Source: Linum tenue | Lineage: Eukaryota > Streptophyta > Magnoliopsida > Malpighiales > Linaceae | DNA: 64,000 nt | Direction of reading: 5' to 3' | NCBI GenBank assembly: GCA_946122785.1 | Contig: CAMGYJ010000011.1 | Location: 16,244,001-16,308,000, forward strand | Shown: one piece after another, positions 1 through 12,475 of the stretch | How the letters are laid out: every line of letters starts with the position of its first letter | Numbering within the stretch: the stretch's first letter is position 1 | The notes under the pieces: model-generated | Told to the model about the DNA's origin: nothing | The model's database searches: none | Seen by the model: the letters and a program-made list of their open reading frames with translations, nothing else | Translations under genes and position numbers: made by a program

Positions 1-960
1 TCACTTCATCTCCTCCCTCTCTCGCCCCTCTACCTCTCTCTCGTCTCAAACTTCATCGAACCAAGAAACTCTCTGGTTTCTTCCTCCACAACCGCCGCCC
101 TTACCCCCTTCCTTCCCCTCGCATTCTCTCCGTCTCTCTAAACCGAGAGGAAAGACAGTACAAACTTCCCCCTATGCTCGGTCCTACTTCTCTCCCTCTC
201 ATTATTTCTGGAAACGAAGGAGAAAACGAGGAAGGGTATCGCCGACGACGACTAGAGGCATACGCCGTCGGCGATGACAACGATGACGACGAGGCTGAAA
301 TTGAAGGTTTGTTTTTCTGTTTTGCATGTACGATTTCTACTATTTTCAGGTATGATTTTAGGATTTTCGAATTTCTAATCCTTTTTCCTTGTTTATCTTT
401 TGGAGATCGGCTCGAAACCGAGATGGGAGTCCCGCCTTTCTAATCGGAACCGCGCGACAACGTTGGGATCTTACTCTTTGGTAAGATTTTTTTTACATGC
501 ACACTTTATTTTGATTATGGGGGTCGGAATTTGATTTTTTTTTTTTTGTGTTTTGATTATCAACGAGGCGAGGACAGCGTCGGCGAGAGGCCTACCGGCG
601 ACGAGCCTGACGGCGAAGACGAGGCGGCCAACTCGCCGATGTTTCCCTCCGTTCAAGGTGGGTCCTTTGTTCTTTTTTCTAGGTTCTGATTTACTACCTC
701 TACTATCTTTTAGAGTATGATTTTCTTCTTATTTTTGCTGATCTTTAAGATTCGAAGAAGGCAGTAGGTGATATCCTCTTAACTCATTGTTTCTTTGCCT
801 GATCTGGTTTAGAGTCCAGGGTTTAATTTCGATTTATGGATCTGCTTGTGTGTCCAGGTCCTGGAGTTGGGTCGAACTCCTTGATTGCTACCTAGCTAAA
901 ACGTTTTATTGGGATGTTTTTTTAAAAACGTTATTTGTTTGGTTAAATTTTCACTTTCTA
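1..960 (+). other. CT-rich leader-like, genic-looking sequence of unknown identity
   Basis: The first 170 bases are strongly pyrimidine-rich, as in plant 5' untranslated regions. They are followed by GC-rich blocks (about 215-305, 400-480 and 560-660) separated by T-rich stretches with GT and AG junctions that could be introns. The block at 240-300 would code for an acidic Asp/Glu-rich peptide. No block recalls a known family and no long open frame joins them. This could be the 5' end of a gene, a pseudogene, or a gene fragment carried by a transposon. Confidence 0.3.
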
Positions 961-984
961 AAATGAATCTATAGCGAACTCAAG

Positions 985-1100
985 GCCATAGCCGCTGCTT
1001 ATGACCATCCTGTTGATGAGAAGTTTCAATCCGAATTTAAGCCATAGCCACTGCTCATGACCATCAGATTGATGGGAAGCTTACCTCTAAATTTGGGCTT
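985..1100 (+). repeat. Short direct duplication (about 56 bp, two copies)
   Basis: The phrase 'ccatagccgctgcttatgac' with its following ~20 bases recurs about 56 bases later with a few changes ('ccatagccactgctcatgac'). The two copies sit in genic-looking sequence. No function is evident. Confidence 0.6.
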
Positions 1101-2610
1101 TGGTAAGATGATTGATTTCAAGACTGGTGCGGGTTTGTCAATATGAAATTTCCTACACTTGTGGCTTTAATGGATATATTGGATTCGGGTATGTGAATTC
1201 AAAATATATAAAAAACAATACTAAAAATTTGTTTGTGATTACCAAATTTTGGTAATCGGGTCAAAAAGGGGGTGCCCACGACTTGAGGTATTCTAAAATA
1301 TCTTCCAGGGGTCTGCTTTTGGATTCTATTTTCTGTTTTGAATAGACTGTTGGATTACTTTTACTATGCTTTATATTGTTTATGGCAGGATGTTATTGGT
1401 ATGTTAAAGGACTAGTGAACTAACCTAGCTGATTAGCACACTAAGTTTTAGCTAGCAACTTACCATGAAATTATACTTGCTAGAAAAAACTGGAAACAAT
1501 CCAATCGGATTCATGACATGCGGGTGATAAAAGAACGACCGTCTATCATAGCATGTAACTAAAGAAATGAACTGAGCAAAAAGACATACAACTCACGACA
1601 ATCAAAATTTCTTAGATATACACATCACAACAGTCAAAATTTATTAAATCCTATTTCATATATAGATGTTTGGATGAATATATATGCTTGTAATACGAAT
1701 GTTGGAAAGGAGAAGCACCAACCTGGCTTTTTTGTCGTTTGGAGGTGGTGTTTGATGGCGATGGCTTCTTGCTGTCTCTGGCTCTCTGCCCCTTAGTGCT
1801 TCTCAATGTCTTTGTCTGCTTCTTTAGCGTATTAATGCTCTTCCCAATTCTTAGTTTTACTTTGTTCAAAACCCCTGTATTTTCCCTTCTCTTCCCTGTC
1901 CCTTATCTTTGAGGTAAGAAACCTCTTATATACCCCCCTTTTACTGTTCATTCTTGTGTGTTGGCTGTTCTTCGTTTGCTCCTGAAGTTGTGGCCTGATC
2001 CATATAAATGAATGACAAGGTTTTATTGGATCTAGAGGTGGTGGCCGCATTGCTTCTTTTAAGGGGTGACAGTAATTTCTGCTGCCCCTTTGGTTGACCG
2101 GGTTGATCAAAATTGACCGAGTTGACCGGATTTAACCGAGTTGGACTGGATTGGTTGACCGGATTGGACTGAACCAAAAATTATGGGCCTGAATTGGGTT
2201 TATGGTTTGAAAATCGGGCCAAAGTGTGGGCTGGTTTCTAATAGTTTCTTTTTCTTTTTTTGCAGGACCTTGATCATGTTCTCGCCCAAAATGGTGGTAT
2301 CTTGGCAGACCACCCTGTAAATAGTGACATATGGTGTTAGACAATGTTAAATAGTAATTAGTTTTCTCCTACTAACATTTATATCACTATTATGATTTCT
2401 GATATATTCCGACCACTGTGGTACATTTTTTCTTTTATTGTTGAATATTATGGAAAATTTATATTATTATAACATGCATGATACATTTCTATTTCGCCAT
2501 AATATAATCTTCTATATCAACAAACTTTACTACTACAGTAGACTACAATAAAAAAGTGTTTCCATATTATTGTCATATTTTATTTCAATCTATCAAAATG
2601 GATGTGATTA
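1101..2610. other. Stretch without a recognisable gene
   Basis: AT-rich sequence. The only visible structure is a cluster of imperfect 'gttgaccgg(a/g)tt' units at about 2092-2175, which looks like a degenerate short tandem array. Short open frames on the minus strand between 1650 and 2340 resemble no family I know and are probably chance. Confidence 0.5.
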
Positions 2611-2618
2611 TCAGCTAC
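2611..2618. repeat. Target site duplication of the 2619-8439 element (left copy)
   Basis: 'tcagctac', repeated exactly at 8440-8447 on the other side of the element. Confidence 0.7.
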
Positions 2619-3243
2619 TAGGGGTGTACATGGGTCGGGTGGTCGAGGTTTATCCCTTTTAATCACCCGACTCATGCACTACGGTTTGAAAAATATTAAA
2701 TCCAAACCCACAAAAAAAAAAAGTAAAATCCTACGGGTTGCTTCTAATTGGGTTGGGTCGGGTTGACAATATTCTTAAGTAAAAATCCAACCCAACACAA
2801 AAAATATAATTATTCTACACCATAAAAATATTATATAACTAATTGATATTTCAATAAAATGTGATTTACTTCAACATATATCTAGTTTTATGTCACGATA
2901 TTTGTTGAAATAGGCTTAAGAGGTTATAAACAAACGTATCCATATTTTGTTATTCTATTAAAAGTGTACACAAGAAAAAGGATTACGTGAATCATAGTTA
3001 TATTTAATCTGCGTCTAAACTTCAAGCCGAAGAATGAATTAAATTAGGGAGACCATGAGAGATAAACATGGAGAAATATCTTAATTTTTCATAAACATGG
3101 CTATATACGACATAAATATTTTTTGGATACGAACTCATACCAATAGTTGGAACATGGGCTGGGTCGGGTTTTCGAGTTGAGTAATCCAAAATCCACACCC
3201 AACGCAAAAGAGGTGGGTAATATAAAATAAAACCCTCACCCAT

Positions 3244-3577
3244 TGACAACCTTTTAGGGTTGGAGAGGAAAGAGCTTAACTTTTGGTTTCATTGATCTTC
3301 AGCTTATATAGCTGGATGTTCAGTTTACAGACAGATTGAGGAAGAAGACAATACATGTGTCTTAAGCAAGTACATTGCCAAAACATGAAGTAACATAAAC
3401 AAAAACATTAGTGACTAAAAGGAACTTTGCCAGAAACGACGTCACTCCAGCTTCTGAGTTTGCTTGCAAGAACGACGCCTTTGGAAGCAATGGGAACGAC
3501 ACCGTTGGGAGCAACGGTTGACTCTGCTTTCTCTGTTTGAATTGAATCACGCGAAGAACGAATGTTCTTCCCTGATA
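3244..3577 (-). repeat. 3' LTR of the 3244-8349 copia element
   Basis: 334 bp, beginning 'tgacaacc' and ending 'ccctgata' on the plus strand. It aligns along its length with 8040-8349 but carries an extra 24-bp segment near 3473-3496 (an 'aacgac...' duplication) absent from the other LTR. Confidence 0.9.
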
Positions 3578-6500
3578 ACCCCCCCGGCAAGCCGTAGGAC
3601 ACAGGTTGTGGACGCCGAGCTTGGAGAAGAGCGTAGAAAGGTGGCCGGGGGTAATGGTTTAGTGAGAATGTCAGCCAGCTGATGGTGAGAAGAGACGTGG
3701 AGGATCTTGATATTCCCTGCAAGAAGTTTTTCACGAACGAAGTGGCAGTGGAGTTCGATATGCTTCGTTCGTTCGTGAAATGTTGGATTTTCGGCAATGT
3801 AGATCGCCGATTGGTTATCGCAGTAGAGAGTGGCTGGTTGTGAGTGAGGAATGCAGAAGTCCTGAAGAAGGTAGAGTAGCCATTGGATCTCACAGGTGGT
3901 GTATGCGAGTGCCCTATACTCAGCCTCGCAGGAGGATCTGGAAATTGTGGTTTGTTTCCTGCTCTTCCAAGAAATGAGGGATTCACCCAAGTAAACACAA
4001 TAGCCGGTCACTGATCAACGCGTATCAATACAGGCAGCACAATCAGAATCACTGAAGGCCTTGAGATGGAGACTGGATTTAGAGGAGAAGAAAAAGCCAC
4101 TGGAGGGATCAGTCTTTAGGTAACGAAGAATGCGAAGAACTGCCTTGAAATGGGCATGGTTGGGATTTGTCATATACTGGCTCACCTGTTGGGTGGCATA
4201 ACTGATATCAGGGCGAGTGATGGTGAGGTAAATCAACTTGCCAATCAGTCGCCTGTATGATTCTGGATCAGGGAATGAGTCATTGTGTGAAGCAGAGAGA
4301 TGGGTCTTGTAATCAATTGGTGTTGAAGCAGGTTTGGCATGAAGAAGATCAGCCTCTTCCAGAATTTCGAGGGTATATTTCCTCTGGGAAATGTGAATGC
4401 CCGAGCTGCTGCGAGCAACCTCGATGCCCAATAAGAACTTTAAGTTGCCAAGGTCTTTGATGCTGAATACTTCATGAAGGAAGGTTTTGATGTTTGTGAT
4501 TTCTTGGAGGTCATTGCCACCAACAACTAGGTCATCAACATATACCAGAATACTGGTGTAGGAGGTGCCATTCGCCTTGAAGAAGAGTGAGTGATCCACT
4601 TTGCTAGATTGATAGCCTTGACTGTGAAGCTTGTCAGCCAACTTAGAGAACCATTGGCGAGATGCTTGTTTTAAACCATACAAGGACTTTTAAGTTTGCA
4701 GACATGATGCTTGAAGCCAGCTGGGGGTGAGTAGCCTGGATAGAGCTTCATGTACACATCTTGATCTAAATCGCCATGTAAGAAGGCGTTGTTCACATCA
4801 AGATGATGTACAAACCAGGATTGAGAGGCAGCAATGGCAAGGAACAGTCTGATTGTTGTCATCTTCACCACTAGAGCAAAGGTATCTTGGTAGTCCACAC
4901 CTTCCTGCTGATTGTAACCTTTGGCCACTAGTCTAGCCTTTCTTCTTTCAAGACTGCCATCAGGTTTGAACTTGAACTTATAGACCCATTTGTTGCCTAT
5001 GACTCTTGTGTTGGGAGGTCTTTCAACAATATCACGGGTCTGATTGGCCTCCAATGCTTGTGTTTCTGATTTCATTGCAACATTCCATTCATTTGATAAG
5101 AATGCTTCCTGGTATGTCTCTGGTTCTTTGAGAGTGGAAATACTCAAAGCAAAGTGTTTATGTGAAGGTGATAGATTAGAGTAATCGATCATAGAAGAGA
5201 GGGGATAAGTGATACCTGGATTGTGCTATATTGGAGGATGATTGGTGGAAGGAATCTGCTGAAGCAGGTTACAATGGTAGGATTGGAGGTGTGTTGGTGG
5301 TTTGATGGTTCTGGTGGACTTTCTGGTAGGTTGTTGTGGTGGTTGGGCTTGGGGTGGTGGTGGAGAAGGGGATATGGAAGGTGAGGTAGCATCATCCGTG
5401 TCTGAATCAAAGTGGAGATCATTGATGAATGGTTCTGGAGCAGGAGAAGGAGAGTTAGCAGGTTGATAGAGGGGACTGAAACCCTCAAAGAGAGTTGGAT
5501 CTGGAGAGGGAGAGTAGGGGTTGGAATTGGAAGGGGATGGTGACTGTGTTTTGAAAGGGAAAGTGTCCTCATAGAAGTGAACATCCCTGGATGTGAAAAC
5601 CTCATTGGAGGTTAGGTCATAGAGTTTTTATCCCTTGTTTCTCATGGTGAAACCAAGGAACACACATTTCCTAGATCTAGAGTCAAATTTGGTTCTTTGT
5701 CTTGTGAGAGTAGTGGCATAGCATAAGCAGCCAAAAACTCTTAACTCTGTGAGATCTGGGGGTTTGTGAAAAAGCTTTTGGTATGGAGTTTGGTTCCCTA
5801 GAACAAGGGTAGGAAATCTATTGATTAGATGGACTGCATGTTCAACACAATTTGACCAAAAACCAGTAGGAAGTTTGACTTGAAATTTGAGAGCCCTAGC
5901 AATAGCAAGTATGTGTTGATGTTTTCTTTCCACCTTGCTGTTTTTTGGGGTGTATCGACACAGGATTGTTCATGTAGGATACCAGTTATGTTAAAGAAAT
6001 CATGCACTTCAAATTCTTGGCTTTGGTCACTTCTAATTTTCTTCACTGAAAGCTGAAATTGTCTTTCAACATCACTGCATAAATTTTGAAGTTTGAGTCT
6101 GGTTTCAGATTTAGCTTGTAGGAGGATAATCCATGTCATGCGAGTGAAATTATCAACAATGGTTAAAAAATATCTGAAACCATCATGACTAGGAATAGAG
6201 TTAGGACCCCAAATATCAACATGTATGAGATTAAAAGCCTAAGTGCAAACAGTGTTTGCTACAAGGGAAATGAAGTCTTTTCTGTCGTGTAAAATGACAA
6301 GTATCACAAGGGAGAGAGGCATGTGTTTTATGGATGTACAAATTTTCTTCAAGTGAGGGACTTTAGAATGTGAAACATGGCCTAATCTATAGTGCCATAG
6401 ATCAAAAGACTGTTCAGTAGTTGCAGCAAAAGGTTGGGGAGGGCTATCTATGAGGTTCCTATAAAAAAAGTATAGGCCATTGGTGAGCTTAGCAGAACCA

Positions 6501-7998
6501 ATCATCCTCCTCAACTGCAAATCCTGTATGAGACAGACAGTAGAAAAGAAGGTTAACTTAAGTGAGGGGTTTGTGGTGAGTTTGCTCACATATATGAGAT
6601 TGAAGTTGAATTGGGGGACAAACAAAACATTTTCAAGGAGCAGATTAGCAACACAAGTGGTTATGCCAACATGTGTTGCTTGGACCTGATCTCCTGTAGG
6701 CAGGGTTATGGGTATGTTTGATATCTTCTTGGGCTGCACTAGATAATTCAGAGACCACACTATGTGGTCTGAGGCACCTGTGTCGAGGATCCAAGGATGT
6801 TGAGTAGCAGAATCATTGGAAACAGTTAAGCTGAATTTACCTGAGGGTTGAGGAGTCTGTGTGACCCATGTTGCAACGGAAAAGGAAGGACTTGAGCTCG
6901 GGTGTCCCTTGCCCATATCATTCTCCTTCATGATGTTCACGAACCTCTCATATTCAGCTTTGGTTAACTTCACTTCATTATTGTCTGCAAGACTTGTGGA
7001 GGCATTAACAGAAACTTTGCTTTTGGAGGTAGCTCTTGGTGGATAGCCATGCTTCTTAAAGCATTTATCCTCAGTATGTCCTTGTTTCTTACAGTGGGTG
7101 CACTCTAGTGATCGTCCTGTGGTAGGGGAGGTCTTTGGGTTGGACATGCCAGGTGGCCACCCATGTTTGTGGTAGCAAGTATCCTCTGTGTCCTGTGAAC
7201 TTGCAGAAGGTGCAGTAGGGTCGTGGTTTTCTGCCTAGGTAGTTGGGATTTCCTTGAGCAGCAAAGGCTAGGCCTTCTGCAGTAAGAGTTTTGTTTGAGT
7301 TGGAGCCAGAGATCCGTCTCTCGTGTTGAAGCATGCGTTGGAAAACACGATCTATTGGTGGTAAAGCATCACCAAACAGAACCTTGTACCTCACACTTGA
7401 AAAGGTATCATTGAGGCCTCGTAAGAATTGGATGACATAGTTGGTGTCCCTATACCCTAGAACCAGTAACATATCCCTAAAAGTGTTGTGACTAGTGGTG
7501 GAGCACGCACAAGGCTCTATGGGTTGGTAGTTGTCAAGTTCGTCTCTTAAGGCTATGAGATTGTCATAGTACTCAGTGAGAGAGGTTACCTTGCTTCAGA
7601 TTGCAGATGGATTCAATCAACTCAGCAATCCTCAAAGCTTCCATGGCTGTTTTGCTAGACATGATGGTCTTTTGGATCCTAGGGTCAACTGCCTGTTGAA
7701 TCCATAAGAGGACCATGATATTGTTTATGGTCCATGCCCAGCCATTGGCATGGCCTGGTCCTGGATCTGGAATGGAACCATCCTCGAAGCCGAGTTTGTT
7801 CTTGACACCAAGGGTGTTGTGAAAGGCTTTGCGCTCCAGTCGATGTAGTTTGTGGGAGTGAGATTTTCTGCAACGAGCTGAATGCCAAGTTGTTCAGATC
7901 CGTTTAGGTAGAAGGGGTCAGACATTGGGTCGACATTTTGAGGGGTGGATGGTGAGGCTTCTGTGGTGGTGGCTGCTGCAAATTGATTTGCAACCATG
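3547..7998 (-). pseudogene. copia gag-pol polyprotein, broken by frameshifts
   Basis: Reading right to left: a gag start near 7998 (MVANQFAAATTTEAS), then gag (7089-7472) with a first zinc knuckle begun (CTFCKFTGH) and interrupted by a frameshift. A second knuckle CTHCKKQGHTEDKC and the protease motif LDTGASDH follow in the next open frame (6239-7147), with the pre-integrase segment HYRLGH. Integrase pieces lie at 5628-6139 (ERKHQHILAIARAL). Reverse transcriptase is split between 4671-5192 (KARLVAKGYNQ) and 4015-4683 (YVDD). RNase H (EAEYRAL, CDNQSA) lies at 3547-4011 and runs about 30 nt into the LTR. At least five breaks separate these pieces. It cannot make a full polyprotein. Confidence 0.92.
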
Positions 7999-8025
7999 GT
8001 GCTTGGTGGTGGCTGCTGCAGATAG

Positions 8026-8039
8026 AGGCTCTGATACCA
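8026..8039 (-). other. Primer-binding site (initiator Met-tRNA)
   Basis: Plus-strand 'ctctgatacca' reads TGGTATCAGAG on the minus strand, the standard plant copia PBS, and directly adjoins the LTR end at 8040. Confidence 0.9.
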
Positions 8040-8349
8040 TGACAACCTTTTAGGGTTGGAGAGAAAAGAGCTTAGCTTTTGGTTTCATTGATCTTCAGTT
8101 TATATAGCTGGATGTTCAGTTTACAGACAGATTGAGGAAGAAGACAAGACTTGTGTCTTAAGCAAGTACATTGCCAAAACAGGAAGTAACATAAACAAAA
8201 ACATTAGTGACTAAAAGGAACTTTGCCAGAAACGATATCACTTTAGCTTCTGTGTTTGCTTACAGGAACGACACCGTTGGGAGCAACGCTCGACTCTATT
8301 TTCTCTGTTTGAATTGAATCCCGCGAAGAACGAAGGTTCTTCCCTGATA
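8040..8349 (-). repeat. 5' LTR of the 3244-8349 copia element
   Basis: 310 bp, the partner of 3244-3577. A minus-strand promoter is expected here by family analogy. The tract 'agtttatatagctgg' near 8096-8110 contains a TATA-like core. Confidence 0.9.
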
Positions 8350-8447
8350 TCCAACCTAAAATTTTAGTTTTAGCGATATATACGGGTGAGTTGGGTCGGG
8401 TTGGACGAGTGGGTCAATTGCGTGTGTGATTGTTCACTATCAGCTAC

Positions 8448-10171
8448 CACTATATAGCACTTCTTAGTATTACAGAATTGGTAAATTACATAAAGCATAC
8501 ATATACATATGGCCTGCTTCATTTGGCTTCATGCATATCCATCGCTTTCAAGTTTCAACCACCTTGACATTTAAGGGATCCTCTGCATATATAGTGGATT
8601 TGCATTTGTAATACATAGTTTCTGGCATTTAGCTTGCTAGCTAGGGCGATCGGACCTCTTTTACCTGCACTCCTCATTCCTCTGTTGTTACCTCTTTAGC
8701 AGACACATTCCCATGGGTTTTCAGTTGTTGGGTTGTGTTGCATTCGTGTGTTGTTTCTTTCTTTGAATCTTGTTTGCTGCGTATAAAAGTTGGGATTGCT
8801 GGTATGAGTACATGTATATATATCAAACGGTTGTAAAATCCTACTTAAATAGTGATATAATATTTTGTGCTAAAATTATGGTATAATCGTAGTTCAATAA
8901 TTTTATATTGTTAGAAACCGTCTATCAATTTAAACTTTGATGTACAGTTCTTTCAATCACACCAATGGTAATGATTTTACAAAGCCTGATATTTGATATA
9001 GGTAGCTAAGTAGGTAGGCGCATCTTAATTTGGATCCCTCGTTCTTCGTTTGTCTTGTCTCATATACGTCTTGGTTAATGGTACTGTTTCGGCTGCATAT
9101 TAATTTCGTCGTACGTGTGCTTTCCTCAATGCGATTGCCAATTTGCCATCCCTTTGATCATATTTATATATCATATCATATGCTCCATCTCTTCCCCATC
9201 GGGCTGGGAAGTTCTCAACGCAACTTTTTTCTGGGGTTGTGGTCGTGGTCGGATTCTAGTTGACACGCCCAAATTCCCAACAACATAGAATCTGCTTCTA
9301 ATACCAATGCAAACCAAAGACCTTTATCAATTATCATCATAAGGCAATGTGACAAAACAAAAATATTATTGTTTGAGAAGAGCACAAGGGAGCATAAAGT
9401 GATGGCCAAACAATTATTTATTTATCTTCTTAAAACTTAAGGTCCGACAATCTTGAAGAGTTAAAAGGAAAAATAGCTTTTAGGAGAAAATAAACCCATT
9501 TGTGCCCTAAGTGGTGGCAAAAGTAGAGGATTTGTAAAGGCAACGGCGCTATGAATTACATACAAGATGATGGGTCTTCGTGGCTTTACAAATATATTTC
9601 ATAATTCAGATTCATCATTTACAAATTATTTATTAGAATAGCTACTAAGTTAATAATATTTCATTTTATCATTGATAATTCTTCATTCAATATCTATTAT
9701 TATCATGTTTATCTTAATTGACAGTCAATTATCAACTTTAATTGTTAAGTGAGTGACAATGTCAATTAAAAAAGATTAGTTATGTTTTAAGATCCATCTC
9801 ATATGTCTTCCCCTAACACCACCACCAAATTAGTAATACTTTGTAATTTGTTGATATGATGGTTTTCGAGCATAGTGTCTCATTTTCTATAATCAGAGGC
9901 GATATAAGAATCAGAAGTGACCAAAATGACATTCCATGTTAGTTGGTCAATTGTTCGACCATTGTGAACAAAAACCCTAACCACGAAATACAAATGACAA
10001 TATTCGATCTTGTCCGTTAACTGAAGTTTGGGTTGGCTGAGTTACATGTCTTCATATTTCCATAGACTCTGTCCTTGAATTATAACCCAGTCACGGATGG
10101 TTCCAATTTAAGTCCGAAATATTGTAAACGAAAATATTGGGAGCTAAATAATTATGTATCATTACATATTC
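8448..10171. other. Stretch without a recognisable gene
   Basis: AT-rich sequence. I see no coding region, repeat pair or RNA gene that I can support. The short open frames at 9030-9263 and 9215-9409 resemble nothing known. Confidence 0.5.
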
Positions 10172-10179
10172 AACGGTAG

Positions 10180-10633
10180 TAGAGGTGGCAATTTCAATCC
10201 AATCCACCAATCCAATCCATCAATCCATTAAAAATATCCACCTAATCCAATCCATTTAAATCCAATCCATTTGATCCAAATCCAATTGGATTGGTGGATT
10301 CATGGATTGGATCCATGAATCATTGGCAAATTACAGTTTAGTACCTATAATTTTTATTTTTTACATTTTGGTACCTAAAATTTTATTTTTTATACGAAAA
10401 ATATCATTGGAAAATTACGTTTTGGTACCTAAAATTTTTCATTGTGACATTTTAGTAGCTAAACTTTTTACATTTTACATATTGGTCCTTGGTTGGGGAT
10501 GTCATTTGGATTTATGGATAATTCACCAATCCACTTGATCCAATCCATGAATCCACCAATCCATTAGATCCAATCCATTTGATCCATAGATCCACCAATC
10601 CAATCCACCAATCCAATCTATTTGCCACCTCTA
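10180..10633. mobile_element. hAT MITE made of 'aatccaatcca' repeats
   Basis: Termini are 'tagaggtggcaa' and 'ttgccacctcta', a perfect 12-bp inverted pair. They are flanked by 'aacggtag' (10172-10179) and 'aacagtag' (10634-10641), an 8-bp target duplication with one difference. The outer parts are arrays of 'aatccaatccatt/atccaccaatcc' in both orientations. The central 170 bp carries several 'ttggtacctaaaattt' units. There is no coding capacity. The length (454 bp), 8-bp duplication and ends indicate the hAT superfamily. Confidence 0.88.
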
Positions 10634-10641
10634 AACAGTAG

Positions 10642-11300
10642 CGATGAGATGCCAACATTTCTTATTTTGTCTTGAGTGCATGCACTTATATACAACCGTG
10701 CATCGAAGTGGGCACTCATTTCCTCCTACTAAATGACAAACAAAATTATGCATCGAGACACATCACCGCTCCACTCCACGCTTCACTAATGAATTAATTA
10801 ATTATTGTTCATAATTGTATTTTGCCTTATATGATCAATTATCAGCATATAGGGGTCTCTGACCTTTCTCCTCCTGCATTATTGCTTACATTACACCTCC
10901 CGCCAGATAAAACCAAATTTCACTACCAAACACCACGCAGCAAAAAGGTAAACAAACCAAAAAAAAAAAAAAAAACAAAAAAATACAAGTCGCGGGGATT
11001 ATTAATTAATTAACTCAATTTATTAATTTAACGTCCCTTACGAATAATTAATTAACTAAATCCCATCGAAACAGCAGGAACTGAACTCTCTGGAACCATA
11101 ACCAGTGTTTCAGATTCTGGTCGTGTCAGCTGAACATGGCGATTAACGGCGGCCATTTTGCATTCCACTCCGTTCGCATTAGCCGACATGGATATTGTCT
11201 CATATATATATATATATTACTGAAAATAATAATTAACATAGTCACTTAAGAGAGAAAAAAAAAGTGAAATGTGTTAAGTTACACGATTTCCAAGTTGGGA
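10642..11300. other. Intergenic stretch downstream of the OVATE gene
   Basis: It contains an A-rich tract at about 10959-10982, a run of 'attaattaatt' motifs and a short TA array at 11200-11218. It probably includes the 3' untranslated region of the minus-strand OVATE gene. No other gene is seen. Confidence 0.5.
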
Positions 11301-11306
11301 ATGCGA

Positions 11307-11957
11307 CTACAGTGCTGCCGGCAGGGGGCGGGGACTGGTCTCGTGGTCGTGGAGTACTTCTGGCGGCGGTGACGTGGACAGCAAACGGACGACAATGTCG
11401 GCGAAGGCGGCAATAATGTAACAGTGAGTGTTCTTGGGGTTCATGTCGAGGTAACAGGAGAGCAACTCGTGCAAGTAGTCCCAGTTCCCGCGCGCGTCCT
11501 TGATTCGCCGCGACTCGATCATCTCAACCATCGACTTCTTGAAGTCCGCGTACGGATCCGGCGAGTACTTCTTCACCGCCACGCCACCCTCCAGCGGAGG
11601 AGGGTTTGGTGCGGCGATCTTGTTGTCGTGATTGGAGATAATGGAGCTGGAGAGGCCGGGGGAGGAGAAGAAGAAGCGATGGGAGGCGAAGACGGTTGCG
11701 AAATCCGGGGGATGATGCGAGTCGTCGGATTCGGAGGAGTCAGTGGATGTGGCGGTGGCGGAGGAGAGGAGCGAGGTGGACGTGGAGGAGGATATGTCGA
11801 AGATGGAGTTGTAGTTAGTGCTGAAGAGAATGGATGATGACGTGGCGGGCGGAGGCGGGTCGGGTCCGGGTTGTTCGGAGGGGAGCGGGTCCGGAGCGGC
11901 GGTGGTGGTGGGGAGGCATTGCAGGAGGTTTCTCCAGAAGAAGGGTACTGTGGGCAT
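11307..11957 (-). CDS. OVATE family protein (OFP)
   Basis: A 216-residue protein in one exon, typical of the intronless OFP family. The N-terminal two thirds are low-complexity and rich in Ser, Pro and Thr. Residues about 129-194 form the OVATE domain: KKYSPDPYADFKKSMVEMIE, then RGNWDYLHELLSCYLDMNP, then HCYIIAAFADIVVRLL. Known OFPs are plant-specific nuclear proteins that bind TALE homeodomain (KNOX/BELL) and TRM proteins and mostly repress transcription, affecting organ shape and secondary walls. That role is by family; nothing here shows the partner. The start is supported by an AT-rich, CT-containing leader and a TATA-like box about 160 bp upstream. The short N terminus lacks an obvious DNA-binding motif. 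Confidence 0.92.
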   Translation of the reverse strand: MPTVPFFWRNLLQCLPTTTAAPDPLPSEQPGPDPPPPATSSSILFSTNYNSIFDISSSTSTSLLSSATATSTDSSESDDSHHPPDFATVFASHRFFFSSPGLSSSIISNHDNKIAAPNPPPLEGGVAVKKYSPDPYADFKKSMVEMIESRRIKDARGNWDYLHELLSCYLDMNPKNTHCYIIAAFADIVVRLLSTSPPPEVLHDHETSPRPLPAAL

Positions 11958-12115
11958 TTTGTTTATTTAATTTGGTTGGCCTACTTTTTCTGCAACGCTT
12001 GTATGTGGAAAAGATAGGGAGGGACTGAGAAGAGATGGGAGTGGAGAGAGTGGAGATGTACGTTGAGCACTGCAGCAAGCAAGATTAATTGGGGGGAAGG
12101 CCGGGGCTTGGGGAG

Positions 12116-12125
12116 TATTTATTTA
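12116..12125 (-). promoter_or_regulatory. TATA-like box of the OVATE gene
   Basis: The minus strand reads TAAATAAATA, with a CT-rich stretch downstream suitable for a transcription start near 12090. This would leave a leader of about 130 nt. Confidence 0.45.
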
Positions 12126-12475
12126 CTAGAAATTAAAGGGTAAGTACGTGCTATAAGCAATGGATTCAAAAGGTAGGCCATTTTAGCTTCACTGGGAGAA
12201 AGAAAAGAACAGCATGGTGGGAGACTGGGAGCCTGGGATTTAAAATATTTAATAAAAAAAACAAAAAAAAAGTAAAATTATATCTATCTACACACTCATT
12301 TATGGAGATTCTGCGTGAGAAGGGGCTTAAAACACTAATTGTAGCCCTGAGCGCATCTCACGGCAGGACACAAACGTCCTTTTACCTTTTTATTTTGCTT
12401 TTACGCCTCTTCTTTTCTATTCCACCGAGGGAGAAGTAAGTTCATTATTGGGTTTGACATTTATCAAATAATCAT

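Larger units (their letters stand above)
3244..8349 (-). mobile_element. Ty1/copia LTR retrotransposon, old and broken
   Basis: Two related terminal repeats (3244-3577 and 8040-8349) bound a 4.5-kb interior that reads gag, protease, integrase, reverse transcriptase, RNase H on the minus strand, the copia order. A primer-binding site complementary to initiator Met-tRNA adjoins the right LTR, and a G-run ('ccgggggggtt' on the minus strand) adjoins the left LTR as the polypurine tract. The LTRs differ by a 24-bp insertion and many substitutions, and the coding region has several frameshifts, so the copy is old. No clear 5-bp target duplication is left. Confidence 0.93.
2619..8439. mobile_element. 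hAT-like element rich in GGGTCGGGTT, host of a copia insertion
   Basis: The outer sequence (2619-3243 and 8350-8439) carries several 'gggtcgggtt' and 'cccaaccca' motifs and begins 'taggggtgtacatggg', a layout common in non-autonomous plant hAT-type elements. The 8-bp sequence 'tcagctac' occurs immediately outside both ends (2611-2618 and 8440-8447) and extends to 10 bp as 'tatcagctac'. This is the expected hAT target duplication. The right terminus ('gattgttcacta') matches the left only loosely, so the terminal inverted repeats are eroded. No transposase is seen. The element was about 700 bp before the copia element entered it. Confidence 0.7.

Noticed and set aside
1832..2344. Overlapping minus-strand frames
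   Set aside because: They arise from 'gttgacc' repeats and share no family resemblance.
11424..11837. Plus-strand 137-codon frame opposite the OVATE gene
   Set aside because: It is Gly/Arg/Val-rich, a typical antisense shadow of a GC-rich gene.
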